Shown in pieces: positions 40,116 to 49,596 of a stretch of DNA of 64,000 nucleotides. Source of the DNA: Chlamydia gallinacea 08-1274/3 (GTDB lineage: Bacteria; Chlamydiota; Chlamydiia; Chlamydiales; Chlamydiaceae); contig NZ_CP015840.1 of assembly GCF_000471025.2 (NCBI RefSeq), positions 930,001 through 994,000 on the forward strand, given 5' to 3'. Below the pieces are notes generated by a model. The model searched no databases and had not been told where the DNA came from. It saw nothing but the letters and a program-made list of their open reading frames with translations. Positions within the stretch are counted from its first letter, which is position 1, and each line of letters starts with the position of its first letter. Both the position numbers and the translations under genes were made by a program.

Positions 40116-40940
40116 ATGATTAATAATGATGATTGTTATTTCCAGATAGATTCAACCTTCGAAGGAGATGTTTCTGCCGGTAACGTCAATACTTTCGATA
40201 CACAAGCTAAATCTATAGAATCCACACAAAGCTTCTACGTTGAAAATGACGCGTCTTTTGCTTCTTCTATTAATGTCAATGGAAGAACGTCTGCTTCGGG
40301 GTTAAATATCACTTCTACATTAACACAATCTAAACTAGGATCTATAAACTTAAATGGAAACAGACTCAGCAATGTAGCTCCTCCTCAACATGATACCTCT
40401 CCCGTTCCAGCAAATTATATTCTCACCCCAGAATACTTTTTTTGCTCTCTAGCTCAAGGTGGCATGCTGCTTACTCCAACAGACGCTCCTATTGATATTC
40501 TCGGAGAAAGTAGACTTATTTACCAATCACCAGAAGTATTTTCTCACATACAAATTGTGGATTATTCTTCTACGGATCAAACAGTTAAAAAGGGTGTCAC
40601 CTGTCTGCAATTATTAAGCAAAGGAACGTACATTATAGACTGTGGAATTACTAAACGTTGGGGATGGAATAATGGCTGGGGAGGAACAATATTCCTAGAA
40701 GATCTCTTAGATACTCCTACCACCTATAGCGCAACTAGTGTTTATAGTGGTGGAGGGTATGCTGAAAGATGTGGTTTAGCCACTGTGATTAAACTTGATA
40801 AGAACAATGAAAATACCTCAGGAAAATTAAACGATGAGGGAAAGAAAAACATAATCAGAATGAGATTATACGGAGGATCTTTTGTCTACTGTGCCTTGTA
40901 TTTTAATGTAATCTTTTATCCGGACAGGAGTTTACCATGA
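40116..40940 (+). CDS. Tail-fibre-like protein, first of three
   Basis: 274 residues, no signal peptide and no membrane segment. Residues 10-80 are short alternating strands with Asn/Gly/Ser/Thr turns, like a beta-helical or trimeric shaft (FEGDVSAGNVNTF, INVNGRTSASGLNI). LNGNRLSNVAPPQHDTSPVP (79-98) resembles the motif before the tip of phage tail fibres. Residues 105-274 look like a compact beta-sandwich tip, with Gly/Trp/Tyr-rich strands. It overlaps the second gene by four bases. The family is not one I can name; tail fibre or C1q/TNF-like is inferred from pattern. Confidence 0.7.
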   Translation: MINNDDCYFQIDSTFEGDVSAGNVNTFDTQAKSIESTQSFYVENDASFASSINVNGRTSASGLNITSTLTQSKLGSINLNGNRLSNVAPPQHDTSPVPANYILTPEYFFCSLAQGGMLLTPTDAPIDILGESRLIYQSPEVFSHIQIVDYSSTDQTVKKGVTCLQLLSKGTYIIDCGITKRWGWNNGWGGTIFLEDLLDTPTTYSATSVYSGGGYAERCGLATVIKLDKNNENTSGKLNDEGKKNIIRMRLYGGSFVYCALYFNVIFYPDRSLP

Positions 40941-41791
40941 AAAAAAAAATTATTAAGAGTTCCTCTCCTTATCCTACTATAACTAATATTGATGACGCAG
41001 GTACAGGAATTAAAGATCAAAACCTTTACTTTGATAATTCCACTATTGAAGTTTTAGGAAGCTTAACTATAGACGATCAATTACAAGCCAGAACGCTTAC
41101 CGTAGAAAACCAAGTAACTACAAACTATGACCTATATGTCGGTGGTAATGTCTCGGGGAAAAATGGTATGAACTTAAACGAAACAACATTATCAGGAGAT
41201 ATGTTGATTACAGCTAATTCTTTGAATAGCGTTCCGTTATTTAATGGTGTGGCTGATCCTGTTTCTCAACGAGATGCTATAACATACAACTATTATCAAA
41301 ATAAAACAATTCAATCTTATTCATGTTGCTCACTATATTATTCCAGTAGTTACTACGTACAACCTAATACAAATATTAAGTTTAGACATGCAGAAGCAGG
41401 TTATAATTATGAAAATTACACACAACTATACCGAAATCATTTTGATATCCCTTCTAATGGGGAGTACATTACATTAAAATCTCTAGGGAATTATCAAGTC
41501 ACATACCAAGTAATGCGAAATAGCGGAGCGCATAGTGGGAACAATGACCCCACACTGTTCTTAAGATTAAACAGAGATAACCAAGAAAGTCAGACTTTAT
41601 GCATGGGGGATACTCGCGGGAATAATCGATGGGAACAAACAGGAACACCTTTATTCGCAATGTTCTCTATTACAGACTTAACAGGGAATCCTAATATTAG
41701 CATTTTCACTAACAAAGATATGTTCCCCTACACTTCTACAATTAGTATTATCTGGTTCCCATTCCCCATAACATTCTTTGAGGAGGATTAG
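40937..41791 (+). CDS. Tail-fibre-like protein, second of three
   Basis: 284 residues with the same layout as its neighbours: a shaft of short strands (LTIDDQLQARTLTVENQV, LYVGGNVSGKNGMNLNETT), then NSVPLFNGVADPVSQRDAIT (96-115), very close to the dP...DA-xx-Y motif that ends the shaft in phage tail fibres, and a C-terminal all-beta domain (ITLKSLGNYQVTYQVM, FLRLNRD) of C1q/TNF-like style that ends in an aromatic, Pro-rich strand. ATGA overlap with the first gene and 2 bp before the third show a single operon. Confidence 0.72.
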   Translation: MKKKIIKSSSPYPTITNIDDAGTGIKDQNLYFDNSTIEVLGSLTIDDQLQARTLTVENQVTTNYDLYVGGNVSGKNGMNLNETTLSGDMLITANSLNSVPLFNGVADPVSQRDAITYNYYQNKTIQSYSCCSLYYSSSYYVQPNTNIKFRHAEAGYNYENYTQLYRNHFDIPSNGEYITLKSLGNYQVTYQVMRNSGAHSGNNDPTLFLRLNRDNQESQTLCMGDTRGNNRWEQTGTPLFAMFSITDLTGNPNISIFTNKDMFPYTSTISIIWFPFPITFFEED

Positions 41792-41793
41792 TC

Positions 41794-42603
41794 ATGACTA
41801 CTCCTAAAACTAACGTTAGTTTCCCAACATTTGTACGCTTCAATCTTATTTCTCAAAATCTTACAGAAGATAAGAAAAAGAAAGCTCTTACAGTTACAGA
41901 AGGTATCGTAGCGAAAAATACGCATACAGAGCAACTTATATCCACAAAAGGGGGGTTGTCTTGTAACGATAACTTATTTACAGGAGGTAAGATATCAACT
42001 ACGCTAGCAAATAATTCAGATCAAATTAACTTCTATGGAAGGGTGAATTTAGTAAACAACACAGTAAAGTATACCAATCAAAGCCTATTTAATGGAGCTC
42101 CGCAACAATATCTTCCTTTTTCCGTCTATAAGCAAACTGGGCTTAAATACAGCATGCGATCTGCCTATTCTGCAGGACATACAGGAGGAATAGGTAACAT
42201 TGAAAAATATGTCAACTGGAGTGCTTTTACTACATACACAGAACAATTAGACGAATCCTGTGTCAAATATGGGACTCAAGAAAGATTTCTTGAATTTGAA
42301 GCGAGTCCTAGCATACCTAAATTATTCCGCATCACTGTAGTTTTCTGTAAACACGGAGCCTGGCTAGATAATGGTGTAGGGGGGGCGATGCAATTATATG
42401 CAGTAGTTAACAACCAAGAATTTTTACTTCAAACAGGAACCACTCAAAGTACCTCGTATAAGCGGCCTAGGGGGATGCAATTCCCGCCTGTTACTTTTTT
42501 AGCAAAAAATAACGGATACTTCACACTAGTTAACATAAACGGGGGATTTCGCGTTGCTTATTTTTCTTGGAATGTTGTGCAACTGCCTTATTATGAACTA
42601 TAA
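41794..42603 (+). CDS. Tail-fibre-like protein, third of three
   Basis: 269 residues. The N-terminal shaft (ALTVTEGIVAKNTHTEQLIS, GRVNLVNNTVKYTNQS) is followed by LFNGAPQQYLP (99-109), cognate to LFNGVADP in the second protein, and by a C-terminal beta domain ending YFSWNVVQLPYYEL. The hallmark DA-Y residues are lost here, so the copies have diverged. AGGAGG-like GAGGAGGATTAG just upstream gives a strong ribosome-binding site. The operon ends at the hairpin at 42620-42644. Confidence 0.7.
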   Translation: MTTPKTNVSFPTFVRFNLISQNLTEDKKKKALTVTEGIVAKNTHTEQLISTKGGLSCNDNLFTGGKISTTLANNSDQINFYGRVNLVNNTVKYTNQSLFNGAPQQYLPFSVYKQTGLKYSMRSAYSAGHTGGIGNIEKYVNWSAFTTYTEQLDESCVKYGTQERFLEFEASPSIPKLFRITVVFCKHGAWLDNGVGGAMQLYAVVNNQEFLLQTGTTQSTSYKRPRGMQFPPVTFLAKNNGYFTLVNINGGFRVAYFSWNVVQLPYYEL

Positions 42604-42619
42604 ACTCTATGCGTTCACT

Positions 42620-42644
42620 GCCCGGAAAGACTTTATTTCCGGGC
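42620..42644. terminator. Rho-independent terminator shared by convergent genes
   Basis: GCCCGGAAA (42620-42628) and TTTCCGGGC (42636-42644) form a perfect 9-bp GC-rich stem with a 7-base loop, followed on the plus strand by ACTTTTTATT. The rimO stop codon (42635-42633) lies in the loop, so the same hairpin serves both the tail-fibre-like operon and rimO. Confidence 0.85.
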
Positions 42645-44012
42645 ACTTTTTATTACACGTCCTACTAAATCATATCCTGCTAAATCAGTAATCTCAATTA
42701 AGCAACGTTCTCCAAATTCTGAGATCTTTTTAGCTTCATTAACAATAATACAAGAGTCTACTTCTGGAGCTTGCCCATAAAAACGTGCGGTAAGCAAGAG
42801 CTTACTATCTGGATGATATCCATCAATTACTGCTTCAAGTACCTTCCCGATAAGCTGTTTATTGTGTCTCATAACATTTTTCTTTTTCATTTGAGACAGC
42901 GTCTTCACTCGTTTGAGTTTTACACTATGTGGTATCTGATCAGGCATATTAGCAGCTGGTGAACCTTCTTCTTGAGAATAGGAAAAAATTCCTACGTGAT
43001 CTATCCATGGACTTTTAATAAAGTCTACTAATTCTTGAAATTCTTCGTCTGTTTCTCCAGGGAAACCAACAATAAAAGAAGAACGAATATATATATGAGG
43101 AATACGCTCACGTAGTTTGGTTAGCAACTGCATGATTGCTTCTTTAGAAGTTGTGCGACGCATACTTTTCAATATACGATTATTAATGTGCTGAAGGGGA
43201 ATATCTATGTAGGGAAGCAACCGAGCATCTTTTTCCATGAGGTCAATAATGTCATCATCAACTTCATCAGGATATAAATACAACATACGAATCCAATAAT
43301 CACCCGGCTCTTTAAGCAAAGTTTGGAGTAAAACATTTAAACAAGATTTCCTATCTTGAGACAAGTCTTTGCCGTAATCTCCTAAATCCTGAGCTATCAA
43401 AATGATTTCTTTAACCCCTTGCTTTAAAAGCACGCGAAATTCTTTAACTATCTGATCGATAGGTTTGCTTCTTAACTTTCCCTTAATTGAGGGAATAATA
43501 CAAAAAGCGCAGCGCTTGCAGCATCCCTCAGCTATTTTTAAATAGGCATAGTGCTTTGGAGTAGATAATTTTCTAGGAACATCTCCCATTTCTAAATAAC
43601 TTTTTGCTGAACGCTTTTCTCCAGCTTCTTTTGATTCAATCGCAGATAGAATATGCTCAATATCTCCTGATCCCAATAAGTAGTGTACATGGGGCAGCCA
43701 GGGAGAGAGTTCTTCTTTATGTTTAGATACCATACAGCCAGTTAAAATAATCTTCGCATCTTTCTTTTTTGTATCAATAATGTGTTGAAGGTAATCAATA
43801 GATTCATTACGCGATGCTTTCAAAAATGCACAAGTATTTAAAACAAGATAATCTGCTTCGGAAAGTATTTCTGTAGCTTCGTAACCAGCCCTTAGTAAAA
43901 TTCCAAGCATAACTTCGCTATCCACAAGGTTTCTGGCGCAACCTAGACTAATAAAATGAATTTTATTTTTAGAAATTGATTGCGTAAAAAAAACCTGTTC
44001 ACTAATTGCCAT
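42633..44012 (-). CDS. rimO: Ribosomal protein S12 methylthiotransferase RimO
   Basis: Radical-SAM enzyme that adds a methylthio group to an aspartate of S12. 459 residues: an N-terminal UPF0004 domain with cluster cysteines (SLGCARNLVDSEVM, NTCAFLKASRNES), the radical-SAM motif EGCCKRCAFCIIP (CxxxCxxC), and a C-terminal TRAM domain. RimO rather than MiaB is favoured by the SLGCxKNxVDxE-type start and the KLRSKP sequence. It ends inside the shared terminator. An alternative start would be the MAIS... chosen here; no better site is seen. Confidence 0.92.
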   Translation of the reverse strand: MAISEQVFFTQSISKNKIHFISLGCARNLVDSEVMLGILLRAGYEATEILSEADYLVLNTCAFLKASRNESIDYLQHIIDTKKKDAKIILTGCMVSKHKEELSPWLPHVHYLLGSGDIEHILSAIESKEAGEKRSAKSYLEMGDVPRKLSTPKHYAYLKIAEGCCKRCAFCIIPSIKGKLRSKPIDQIVKEFRVLLKQGVKEIILIAQDLGDYGKDLSQDRKSCLNVLLQTLLKEPGDYWIRMLYLYPDEVDDDIIDLMEKDARLLPYIDIPLQHINNRILKSMRRTTSKEAIMQLLTKLRERIPHIYIRSSFIVGFPGETDEEFQELVDFIKSPWIDHVGIFSYSQEEGSPAANMPDQIPHSVKLKRVKTLSQMKKKNVMRHNKQLIGKVLEAVIDGYHPDSKLLLTARFYGQAPEVDSCIIVNEAKKISEFGERCLIEITDLAGYDLVGRVIKSARK

Positions 44013-44111
44013 GAAAATTCTCTATGTAGTTGCAAGGAAGATTCCTTGATTATTTTTGAAAATAAATATACTATCGTAGTCGATTTATCATTTTCTTAAA
44101 AGGTTTGATCC

Positions 44112-44270
44112 ATGGCTAGTAAGAATCGTGAAATTATTAAATTAAAAAGTTCTGAAAGCTCCGATATGTATTGGACAATAAAAAATAAGAGAAAAACAAC
44201 TGGTCGACTAGAACTAAAAAAATATGATAAGAAGCTGCGTAGGCACGTAATCTTTAAAGAAGCAAAGTAG
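44112..44270 (+). CDS. rpmG: 50S ribosomal protein L33
   Basis: A 52-residue basic protein, beginning MASKNREIIKLKSSESSDMY and ending RRHVIFKEAK. This is a complete L33 (usual 50-55 residues). It contains no cysteine, so it is the zinc-independent form. The gene lies 46 bp upstream of lolE-like, matching the CT_150-CT_151-CT_152 order as I recall it. Confidence 0.95.
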   Translation: MASKNREIIKLKSSESSDMYWTIKNKRKTTGRLELKKYDKKLRRHVIFKEAK

Positions 44271-44316
44271 AAATTTTAATTTACCTACTAGCTTCCCAAT
44301 AAGTTGTGGGTAAACT

Positions 44317-45828
44317 ATGCGACTTGAGCTCTTAATCGCACTAAAGTATTTAATACCAAGAAAAAAAAGATTTTCTTCTGCCATTATTTCTGTATTTTCT
44401 ATAGGCGTTATTTCTTTAGTTACTTGGCTATCTATAGTATTTAGCTCTGTGATACATGGACTAGAAAAACGGTGGGTTCATGATCTCTCACAGCTCCATT
44501 CTCCAGTGAGAATTTTACCCTCAGCTACTTATTATGAGTCTTACTATTATCAAGTAGATAAACATGCAGATTTGTCACAATACACTACGAAAACCATAGG
44601 GGAGAAACTCGCTTCTTCAATTGTTGATCCCTATAATCCTGATATTGACTACGATCTTCCCGAACATTTCCCCTTACCTGATAAGCAACCTAATGGAGAA
44701 TTAAAAGATCCTGTAAAGCTTATTTTTGAAAACCTTAAACCCTACTTAGAGAAAACACAGGCTAAACTCATAGAATTTGAAGAGGGTATTGGTTACTTGC
44801 ACATGGATAGAGAAATTCATAGCAATAAACTAGAAGCTCGCACACTCTCACAATTTATAGCCTACTCAGACAATCAAATATACCAAGATCGCGTCCTTCC
44901 ATTCGAGCAAACAGATTATAGTTCTGATATTCTAAATCCTTTTAATTGTTCTTCTGAAGGGTGGAAGGAAGACTTTTCTCGTCTACAAACACAATATCGT
45001 GAAAGCTCGATTATTCTCCCCATCAGTTACCGAGAGCTAGGATACTGTGTAGGGGATAGAGGGAGTTTAATTACTTTTTCCTCAGAAACTCGTAAGGAAG
45101 TTTCCTATCCTTTTTATATAATTGGATTCTATAACCCAGGATTATCCCCCTTAGGAAATAAGATTGTGTTCGTTGATATGGAAATGGCTTCACGAATCCG
45201 CTCTGAATCCTTAGGACTAGGGATGAACAATGGTTTAAATGTTTTCTTTTCTGATATAAAAAAAATTTCTCCTATAGCAAACAATATAGAAAATATTTTA
45301 CGAGAAGCAGGACTAATTAATTACTGGAATATAACATCTCTTTATGATCATGAACAATTTAAGCCCATCTTAGACCAATTACATAGTGATCAAACCCTTT
45401 TCTCTTTAGTTTCTATTATTATCCTCATCGTAGCGTGTTCTAATATTATCACTATGTCCATCCTCCTAGTGAATAATAAGAAAAAAGAAATTGGTATTCT
45501 AAAAGCCATGGGAACATCATCAAAAAGTCTAAAAATCATTTTTGGTCTTTGTGGTGCAATATCTGGAGGAATGGGAATGATTCTAGGAACCATTTTTTCC
45601 ATTTTTACCATGAGAAACCTCCCAATGATTACCAGAGGCCTAAGCTATGTCCAAGGGAGGGAAGCATTTAATTCCTCATTTTTTGGACAAGGATTGCCTC
45701 AAGAAATCCATATCCCTACGATTGTTTTTCTAAGCCTAGCAACTCTTTTCTTAGCAGCTATCTCTGGAAGCATCCCGGCCAGGCAGGTAGCTCGCATGTC
45801 AATTTCAGATATTTTAAAGGCGGAATAA
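44317..45828 (+). CDS. lolE: Lipoprotein-releasing ABC transporter permease, LolC/LolE type (CT_151-like)
   Basis: 503 residues with an N-terminal transmembrane segment (about 20-45), a large periplasmic domain (about 60-345), and three C-terminal segments of the FtsX/MacB type (IILIVACSNIITMSILLVNNKKKEIGILKAMGTS; shown in two parts for length by its neighbours). RQVARMSISDILKAE at the end is typical of LolC/E. It extracts outer-membrane lipoproteins from the inner membrane. Only one permease gene sits next to lolD, so it may work as a homodimer. lolD starts 2 bp downstream. Confidence 0.9.
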   Translation: MRLELLIALKYLIPRKKRFSSAIISVFSIGVISLVTWLSIVFSSVIHGLEKRWVHDLSQLHSPVRILPSATYYESYYYQVDKHADLSQYTTKTIGEKLASSIVDPYNPDIDYDLPEHFPLPDKQPNGELKDPVKLIFENLKPYLEKTQAKLIEFEEGIGYLHMDREIHSNKLEARTLSQFIAYSDNQIYQDRVLPFEQTDYSSDILNPFNCSSEGWKEDFSRLQTQYRESSIILPISYRELGYCVGDRGSLITFSSETRKEVSYPFYIIGFYNPGLSPLGNKIVFVDMEMASRIRSESLGLGMNNGLNVFFSDIKKISPIANNIENILREAGLINYWNITSLYDHEQFKPILDQLHSDQTLFSLVSIIILIVACSNIITMSILLVNNKKKEIGILKAMGTSSKSLKIIFGLCGAISGGMGMILGTIFSIFTMRNLPMITRGLSYVQGREAFNSSFFGQGLPQEIHIPTIVFLSLATLFLAAISGSIPARQVARMSISDILKAE

Positions 45829-45830
45829 AT

Positions 45831-46502
45831 ATGCTGCCACTAATTGAAGCAAAAAATCTTTCCAAAACTGTCCAATGCAATAACCAAAATCTTAGGATAC
45901 TCAATAAGGTCAATCTTAACCTATATCCCGGGGAAATTGTCGCGATTACAGGAGCTTCTGGAAATGGGAAAAGCACATTACTACATCTATTAGGCTCTCT
46001 AGATACGCCATCATCAGGAGAAATACAACTTCTAGGAAAATCTAAAGAAGCATATGACCTCCCTGCTTTTAGAAACCAACATATTGGTTTTATTTTTCAA
46101 AACTTTTATCTCCTAGAAGATGAGACAGTAATAAATAATATTTTAATTCCAGCACGTATCGCCAAGAAAAAAGTCTCCCAAAACTCTGAGGCCTATGACA
46201 GAGCAATGACGCTAATAGAATCTATAGGATTATCTCATCGTATACATGCAAGATGCTCCTACTTATCTGGAGGGGAGAAGCAGCGCGTAGCTATTGCACG
46301 GTCTCTCATGAATGATCCCGAAATCTTACTTGCTGACGAGCCTTCAGGGAACCTAGATGACAAAACCTCTGAGCATGTCCACCAACTGTTACTTTCTCAA
46401 AGTACAACAACTCGTGGAGTTCTCATCGTTACTCATAATAAGCAACTAGCAAATCAGTGCCATCGTCAAGGCGTTTTACAAAATGGAGAACTTATATTTT
46501 AA
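45831..46502 (+). CDS. lolD: Lipoprotein-releasing ABC transporter ATPase LolD (CT_152-like)
   Basis: 223-residue ATPase that powers lipoprotein release. Walker A GASGNGKST (about 40-48), Q-loop in GFIFQNFYLL, signature LSGGEKQR, Walker B ILLADEPSGNLD and the H-loop THNKQLA are all intact. The MacB/LolD subfamily is indicated by EPSGNLD and the FQNFYLL segment. Translationally adjacent to the permease. Confidence 0.93.
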   Translation: MLPLIEAKNLSKTVQCNNQNLRILNKVNLNLYPGEIVAITGASGNGKSTLLHLLGSLDTPSSGEIQLLGKSKEAYDLPAFRNQHIGFIFQNFYLLEDETVINNILIPARIAKKKVSQNSEAYDRAMTLIESIGLSHRIHARCSYLSGGEKQRVAIARSLMNDPEILLADEPSGNLDDKTSEHVHQLLLSQSTTTRGVLIVTHNKQLANQCHRQGVLQNGELIF

Positions 46503-46765
46503 AGCAAATTCCGACGCAGAGAAATCCTCTGCACATCAGCCTTACGTATCTTCTAGAAAAAAGGAATTAAAGCTTACTCTATCTAGTTTAACTAAGAACA
46601 ATATCAATATATTCATCTATATCTTAACAAAAGATATTTTATCTCATTTACACGCTGCAATTATTTTTTTGTCATGTGAATCTGTAACATCTTTTATGCT
46701 TTTTATTTGGAAAAAAATTTGCACAAAATTATAATTCCCCTTCTGACTAGGTGGTTAGTATTACT

Positions 46766-47215
46766 ATGGAAAAAAGAAAAGACACGAAAACAACCTTAGC
46801 CAAAGTATCTGATGTAAAAAGATCTTGGTATGTTATTAATGCAGAGGGAAAGACTCTAGGAAGGATTTCATCTGAAATAGCAAAAATTTTAAGAGGCAAG
46901 CATAAAACAACTTATACGCCTTATGTACCCATGGGGGATGGTGTTATTGTTATCAATGCTGAAAAAGTTCGTTTAACTGGAAGTAAAAAAGCTCAAAAAG
47001 TCTACCGGTATTATACAGGATTTATTTCTGGGATGCGTGAGGTCCCTTTCGAAAATATGTTAGCTAAAAAGCCTTCATATATTATTGAGCACGCAGTAAA
47101 AGGCATGTTGCCCAAAACTCGTTTAGGTAAGCGGTTGTTAAAATCCTTAAGGGTACTGAAAGGAAGTTCTTATCAAGCTTTTGAAGCTCAAAAACCGATT
47201 TTATTAGATGTTTAA
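46766..47215 (+). CDS. rplM: 50S ribosomal protein L13
   Basis: Start set at ATG 46766 (149 residues, [13 protein letters not shown]...), the length of other chlamydial L13 proteins; a GTG at 46751 is in frame but the AGGTGG sequence overlaps it and serves as ribosome-binding site for the ATG. The family core [20 protein letters not shown] and the [13 protein letters not shown] segment are plain. It forms the usual rplM-rpsI operon with a 13-bp gap. Confidence 0.97.
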   Translation: MEKRKDTKTTLAKVSDVKRSWYVINAEGKTLGRISSEIAKILRGKHKTTYTPYVPMGDGVIVINAEKVRLTGSKKAQKVYRYYTGFISGMREVPFENMLAKKPSYIIEHAVKGMLPKTRLGKRLLKSLRVLKGSSYQAFEAQKPILLDV

Positions 47216-47228
47216 TTTGGGGTAGGTT

Positions 47229-47630
47229 GTGGTAAAAGTTACAATACAAGAATCAGTAGCAACGGGAAGAAGAAAGCAAGCAGTATCAAGTGTGAGGCTT
47301 CGTTCAGGCACAGGGAAAATTGATGTTAATGGAAAAGCTTTTGAAGATTATTTTCCATTGGAAATCCAAAGAGCTACTATTCTTTCTCCTTTAAAAATGA
47401 TAGGAAATCCTAGCGAATTTGATTTAATTATTCGTATTAATGGGGGAGGCATTCAAGGACAAGTAATTGCTACACGATTAGGATTAGCTAGAGCCCTATT
47501 AAAAAAGAATATTGAGATCAAGCAAGAACTAAAAACTCGTGGCTTTTTAACTAGAGATCCTAGAAAGAAAGAACGTAAAAAATATGGCCATAAGAAAGCT
47601 CGTAAAAGCTTCCAATTTTCTAAACGTTAA
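47229..47630 (+). CDS. rpsI: 30S ribosomal protein S9
   Basis: 133 residues, beginning with a GTG at 47229 that has GGGGTAGG upstream. [36 protein letters not shown] and the basic C-terminal tail ending [10 protein letters not shown] (with the SKR end that reaches the P-site tRNA) are conserved. Second gene of the rplM-rpsI operon. Confidence 0.97.
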   Translation: MVKVTIQESVATGRRKQAVSSVRLRSGTGKIDVNGKAFEDYFPLEIQRATILSPLKMIGNPSEFDLIIRINGGGIQGQVIATRLGLARALLKKNIEIKQELKTRGFLTRDPRKKERKKYGHKKARKSFQFSKR

Positions 47631-47743
47631 TTTCTATATTCAGAGACAAATAGTAACGGTTTTTCTTAGATGGAAAATTGCTTGCTTGTACTTATTTGAT
47701 GTCTCTTTAGGACTAGTTTTTTAAGTGAGTTCTTAAAAGAAAA

Positions 47744-47787
47744 AAAAGTAGTCGTGTGGAAATATTTCTATTCATGCGATTACTTTT
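47744..47787 (+). terminator. Hairpin after rpsI, candidate terminator
   Basis: AAAAGTAGTCGTGTG (47744-47758) pairs, with G-U and few mismatches, with CATGCGATTACTTTT (47773-47787), and the inner GGAAATATTTC extends the stem. The 3' arm ends in TTTT. It lies about 115 bp after rpsI in a 322-bp gap (47631-47952) that otherwise holds only AT-rich sequence. Confidence 0.5.
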
Positions 47788-47952
47788 GGCTCAAGTTTCA
47801 GTGCATATTGCGCTAGCAACATTCTCATATTCTGAACATAATCTATCGGATGTTTCATTATAAAATCAGCGAAACATAGAAAAAAATTTTTTCGACTCTT
47901 TTTATAGGAAAATGATGATCAAGTCTCCTCAGACGTTTTTTTCAAATTTTTT

Positions 47953-48792
47953 TTAAAAAAATATCTTCCTTTTTTTAGGTATGCCAAAGAATGCTTTTCC
48001 CTCCTTTTTAGGAAAGTAAAAACGATCTTCAGCAAATTCTCCATCTTTCCCTATTTCAAAATAAACAACTTTACCCGCAGGTTGTAATGCATGGATTAAA
48101 GATGTAGAACTCGTTTTTAACATGATATGAGAAATATGTTTGTCCTTGTCTTCTTGCAAAAAAACAAATCCTCCCAAAGGGAGGCTATTAAAACTATCTA
48201 TAAAAGTACAGTCTTGATACTGATCTCTAGAATTTCTAGGAATATTCCACCCATTAGCTTGAAATAAAATCTGAATAAACCCCGAACAATCTACTCCGGA
48301 ATTCACTAAACAGTTATGCGCACACCTTCCTCCCCAAAGATAGGGAAAATCAAGAAATTTTTGTGATTCTTGGAGCAAAGTAGTTAATGAAAATGATTCA
48401 TTTAAAAAACGTAGGTGATTTAAATCACAAAAAGCTTTCCCATCTTTCGATACAGATGGAAAATTTCTAGGCAAACATACATTACCAAAAGGATCTATAA
48501 CTAGAGCAGACCCATAGGGAAGGGGAATGTGCCAAGGCTCCAAAAAAGCATCAAATGTTTTAACCAAAGCATTAGGGGCTAAATAGCCAGGAATAGCATC
48601 GAATTGCTCAGAAATATAGCCTGGATAAGGGTGCCAAACATTGTGTTTCCGGCTGTATATAATTTGAGAATAAGCATAGTATTTTCCCCCATCATCAAGT
48701 AAACAACGCTCTCCAAACAATAACTGCGTCTCTAAACCACCATCCTGAGAAAGAAGATTAGAAACAGAAGAACATAGTCGATAATGTTGCAT
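47953..48792 (-). CDS. NlpC/P60 peptidoglycan hydrolase (CT_127-like)
   Basis: 279 residues. The C-terminal NlpC/P60 domain has the catalytic cysteine in NSGVDCSGFIQ (about 167) and histidine in SHIMLKTSS (about 225); the N-terminal 100 residues look like the SH3b half found in this family. The C. trachomatis homologue has been linked to peptide release from peptidoglycan fragments, so recycling is the likely role. No signal peptide is evident, fitting a cytosolic recycling enzyme. Adjacent to adk on the same strand with a 24-bp gap. Confidence 0.9.
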   Translation of the reverse strand: MQHYRLCSSVSNLLSQDGGLETQLLFGERCLLDDGGKYYAYSQIIYSRKHNVWHPYPGYISEQFDAIPGYLAPNALVKTFDAFLEPWHIPLPYGSALVIDPFGNVCLPRNFPSVSKDGKAFCDLNHLRFLNESFSLTTLLQESQKFLDFPYLWGGRCAHNCLVNSGVDCSGFIQILFQANGWNIPRNSRDQYQDCTFIDSFNSLPLGGFVFLQEDKDKHISHIMLKTSSTSLIHALQPAGKVVYFEIGKDGEFAEDRFYFPKKEGKAFFGIPKKRKIFF

Positions 48793-48816
48793 TACTCCTC
48801 AAAACTGCGGTACGTC

Positions 48817-49449
48817 TTAAAATTTAACTTCTATGCCAGTTAAAATACGTTGGAAAACTTCATCTGGAGGAGATTCTGAAGAAATACGTAATAATTTTCC
48901 TAATTCTTGATAATAATGTGTCAGTGGTTCTGTAGATGTTTTATAATTTTTTAATCTTTGAAGAATGGTCTCAGGTGTATCATCAGAGCGACGAATCAAT
49001 TCTGTATGGCACTGGGGGCATCTACTACTCTCTTGTTGAGACGATATATAGTTACATGAGGGACAAATAAACCTAGAGAGAATTCTTCGGACAACCTCTT
49101 CCTGAGACACATCTAATTGGATTACACAGTACTGAGCATGGCATTGCACTAAGAATTCATGTAACCAAATGGCTTGGTCCAAAGTCCTAGGAAATCCATC
49201 AATAATACATCCCGATGCACACTCCGGCTCTTGCAATTTTTCCTTAATGATATTCCAAACTAAAGCATCAGGAACTAGCTTTCCTTTATCTATATATTCT
49301 TGAGCTTTGATTCCCAAAGGAGTTCTCTTTTTAATATCGAAACGCAATAACTCCCCAGAACTTATATGAGGCAGACCTAACTTAATGGAAAGACGTTGCG
49401 ACTGCGTTCCCTTTCCTGATCCCGGAGGTCCCATGATGATATAAAACAT
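48817..49449 (-). CDS. adk: Adenylate kinase
   Basis: Interconverts ATP, AMP and ADP. From the ATG at 49449 it has 210 residues; a GTG four codons upstream (49461) is in frame. P-loop GPPGSGKGT, AMP-site DGFPRTLDQA and the LID with CPSCNY...CPQC, a four-cysteine zinc site, are present, so it is the long zinc-binding form. No clear Shine-Dalgarno site is visible before either start. Confidence 0.95.
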   Translation of the reverse strand: MFYIIMGPPGSGKGTQSQRLSIKLGLPHISSGELLRFDIKKRTPLGIKAQEYIDKGKLVPDALVWNIIKEKLQEPECASGCIIDGFPRTLDQAIWLHEFLVQCHAQYCVIQLDVSQEEVVRRILSRFICPSCNYISSQQESSRCPQCHTELIRRSDDTPETILQRLKNYKTSTEPLTHYYQELGKLLRISSESPPDEVFQRILTGIEVKF

Positions 49450-49596
49450 ATTTATTAACACAATTTTTGATCTTTAAAAATTAAAATAAAAACTGAAAAA
49501 AATCTTAACAATAAACATGAAAAATACATACCAAAAAGTCATCTTCTTTTGTTCTTTTTAATCCTTGAATACAAATTAAATAAAACACTATAGTAA

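Noticed and set aside
46483..46734. Plus-strand frame of 83 codons after lolD
   Set aside because: It starts inside lolD, has low-complexity composition and no ribosome-binding site; the upstream sequence of rplM is a better explanation.
47774..47863. 29-codon frame with a hydrophobic start after rpsI
   Set aside because: It overlaps the terminator hairpin and has no ribosome-binding site; likely chance.
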